Source: Erysipelotrichia bacterium
Lineage (GTDB): Bacteria > Bacillota_I > Bacilli_A > Erysipelotrichales > Erysipelotrichaceae
Direction: 5' to 3'
Assembly: GCA_009916335.1 (NCBI GenBank)
Contig: SAAR01000194.1
Location: forward strand, 1 to 6,366
DNA: 6,366 nucleotides
Shown here: positions 5,711 to 6,366 of the stretch, one piece after another
Numbering within the stretch: position 1 is the stretch's first letter
Layout of the letters: each line of letters starts with the position of its first letter
Notes under the pieces: generated by a model
What the model saw: only the letters and a program-made list of their open reading frames with translations
Told to the model about the DNA's origin: nothing
Database searches by the model: none
Program-made: the position numbers and the translations under genes

Positions 5711-6366
5711 TTATTTATGCTCTTTCACACGCATACTTTTCATCACTTGTATAAATCCTTTACAAGAATAATCTAATACTCCTCGCTCATATACCTTACT
5801 GCCTTTTGTTAGGATAAAATAAACTAAGTATAAAGAGAGTCCAGCTGAAATCGCCATTTGTATCAATGGAACATCTTGAATTAAAATACGACAAGGCATT
5901 AATAACATATTCATAAAAGGAACAAAGGATAAATAAAAACCGATCCCTTCACTTAATTCCTGTGGATTATTGATGGCTAAAACTAAATAATAAAATCCTA
6001 GTAGCAATAAATAAAACGGTGCTTGAATGTTTCCAGCTTCTTCTATGCTAGAAACAAAACTAGATACAATGACTAATACTAACTGTACAATTAATATACC
6101 GATTAGTAAAAAGATGAGTATATAAAATAGTTTTTCTAAAAAAGCAAATGTGAAATCAAAGTTCATTAAGACGGAATAAAAATTCTTTCCTTTTAGTTGC
6201 AATAAATGTAATTTGTTCACTAAAGCAATGACACCTACTCCTTGATCATACACACTACGAATGAGTAACCAGAAGATAATATAACTAATACTAGCAATTC
6301 CTTGTAAGACAATAACGAACCAACCGACAAACAATTTAGAATAAAAATTGACACCAATTTTTGGGT
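5711..6366 (-). CDS. NatB-like ABC-2 transporter permease, 5' end beyond window
   Basis: C-terminal 217 or so residues of an integral membrane subunit of an ABC exporter of the NatB/YhaP type. The frame stays open to the right edge (PKIGVNFYSK precedes LFVGWFVIVLQG), so the TTG at 6334 is not the true start; relatives have nearly 400 residues and the front half is missing only because of the window. About five membrane segments are seen. The characteristic features are SSFVSSIEEAGNIQAPFYLL, SFVPFMNMLLMPCRIL and the short cytoplasmic tail SKVYERGVLDYSCKG, matching the ending of NatB-like proteins after the last helix. In such systems an ATPase gene normally precedes the permease, presumably here beyond the right edge. 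The TetR gene follows at 60 bp and probably regulates it. The substrate (sodium, drug or peptide) cannot be told. Confidence 0.85.
   Translation of the reverse strand, partial: PKIGVNFYSKLFVGWFVIVLQGIASISYIIFWLLIRSVYDQGVGVIALVNKLHLLQLKGKNFYSVLMNFDFTFAFLEKLFYILIFLLIGILIVQLVLVIVSSFVSSIEEAGNIQAPFYLLLLGFYYLVLAINNPQELSEGIGFYLSFVPFMNMLLMPCRILIQDVPLIQMAISAGLSLYLVYFILTKGSKVYERGVLDYSCKGFIQVMKSMRVKEHK

Overview
The window is AT-rich DNA that reads like a low-GC Bacillota (Firmicutes) chromosome. Shine-Dalgarno sequences of the AAGGAGG type stand at the usual 6-8 nt, TTG and GTG starts occur, and the protein families are typical of Gram-positive bacteria: NatB-like and BcrA-like ABC exporters, an OmpR-type response regulator, a TetR regulator and a KilA-N protein. 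I cannot name the genus from the sequence alone. Every gene I can support lies on the minus strand, so in transcription order the window runs from its right end to its left end.

Right end (about 5100-6366): the C-terminal half of an ABC-2/NatB-type membrane permease, whose start lies beyond the window, followed 60 bp later by a TetR-family regulator. This looks like the end of an exporter operon with its local regulator. After it comes a gene-poor stretch of about 420 bp (4681-5101). It holds a good promoter, a small repeat arrangement, a perfect 14-bp palindrome and a possible fragment of a dead gene.

Centre (about 2142-4680): a broken KilA-N gene, then an OmpR/PhoB-type response regulator, then a BcrA-like ABC ATPase and the first 88 codons of its membrane permease. 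No sensor kinase is present, although such regulators normally sit next to one. Between the response regulator and the ATPase are three 11-bp units (consensus CTTGTAAGTTT) in perfect tandem, just upstream of and overlapping the -35 region of an extended -10 promoter. This is the expected layout of an OmpR-family activator site, so the regulator probably controls the ABC pair. The KilA-N gene seems to have lost an internal piece in frame and to carry a frameshift near its end.

Left end (1-2100): a full-length LysR-type regulator followed 21 bp later by a TRAP/DctM-type permease that stops early, in a transport block of visibly higher GC than the centre. The ABC permease is cut off only 44 bp upstream of LysR, so about 2100-2180 looks like a joint between two regions of different origin.

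Overall this is a mosaic of transport and regulation modules with decay at several places: truncated ABC permease, truncated TRAP permease, degraded KilA-N gene and a missing kinase. The best candidate for something worth experimental attention is the kinase-less response regulator with its tandem operator in front of the ABC genes.
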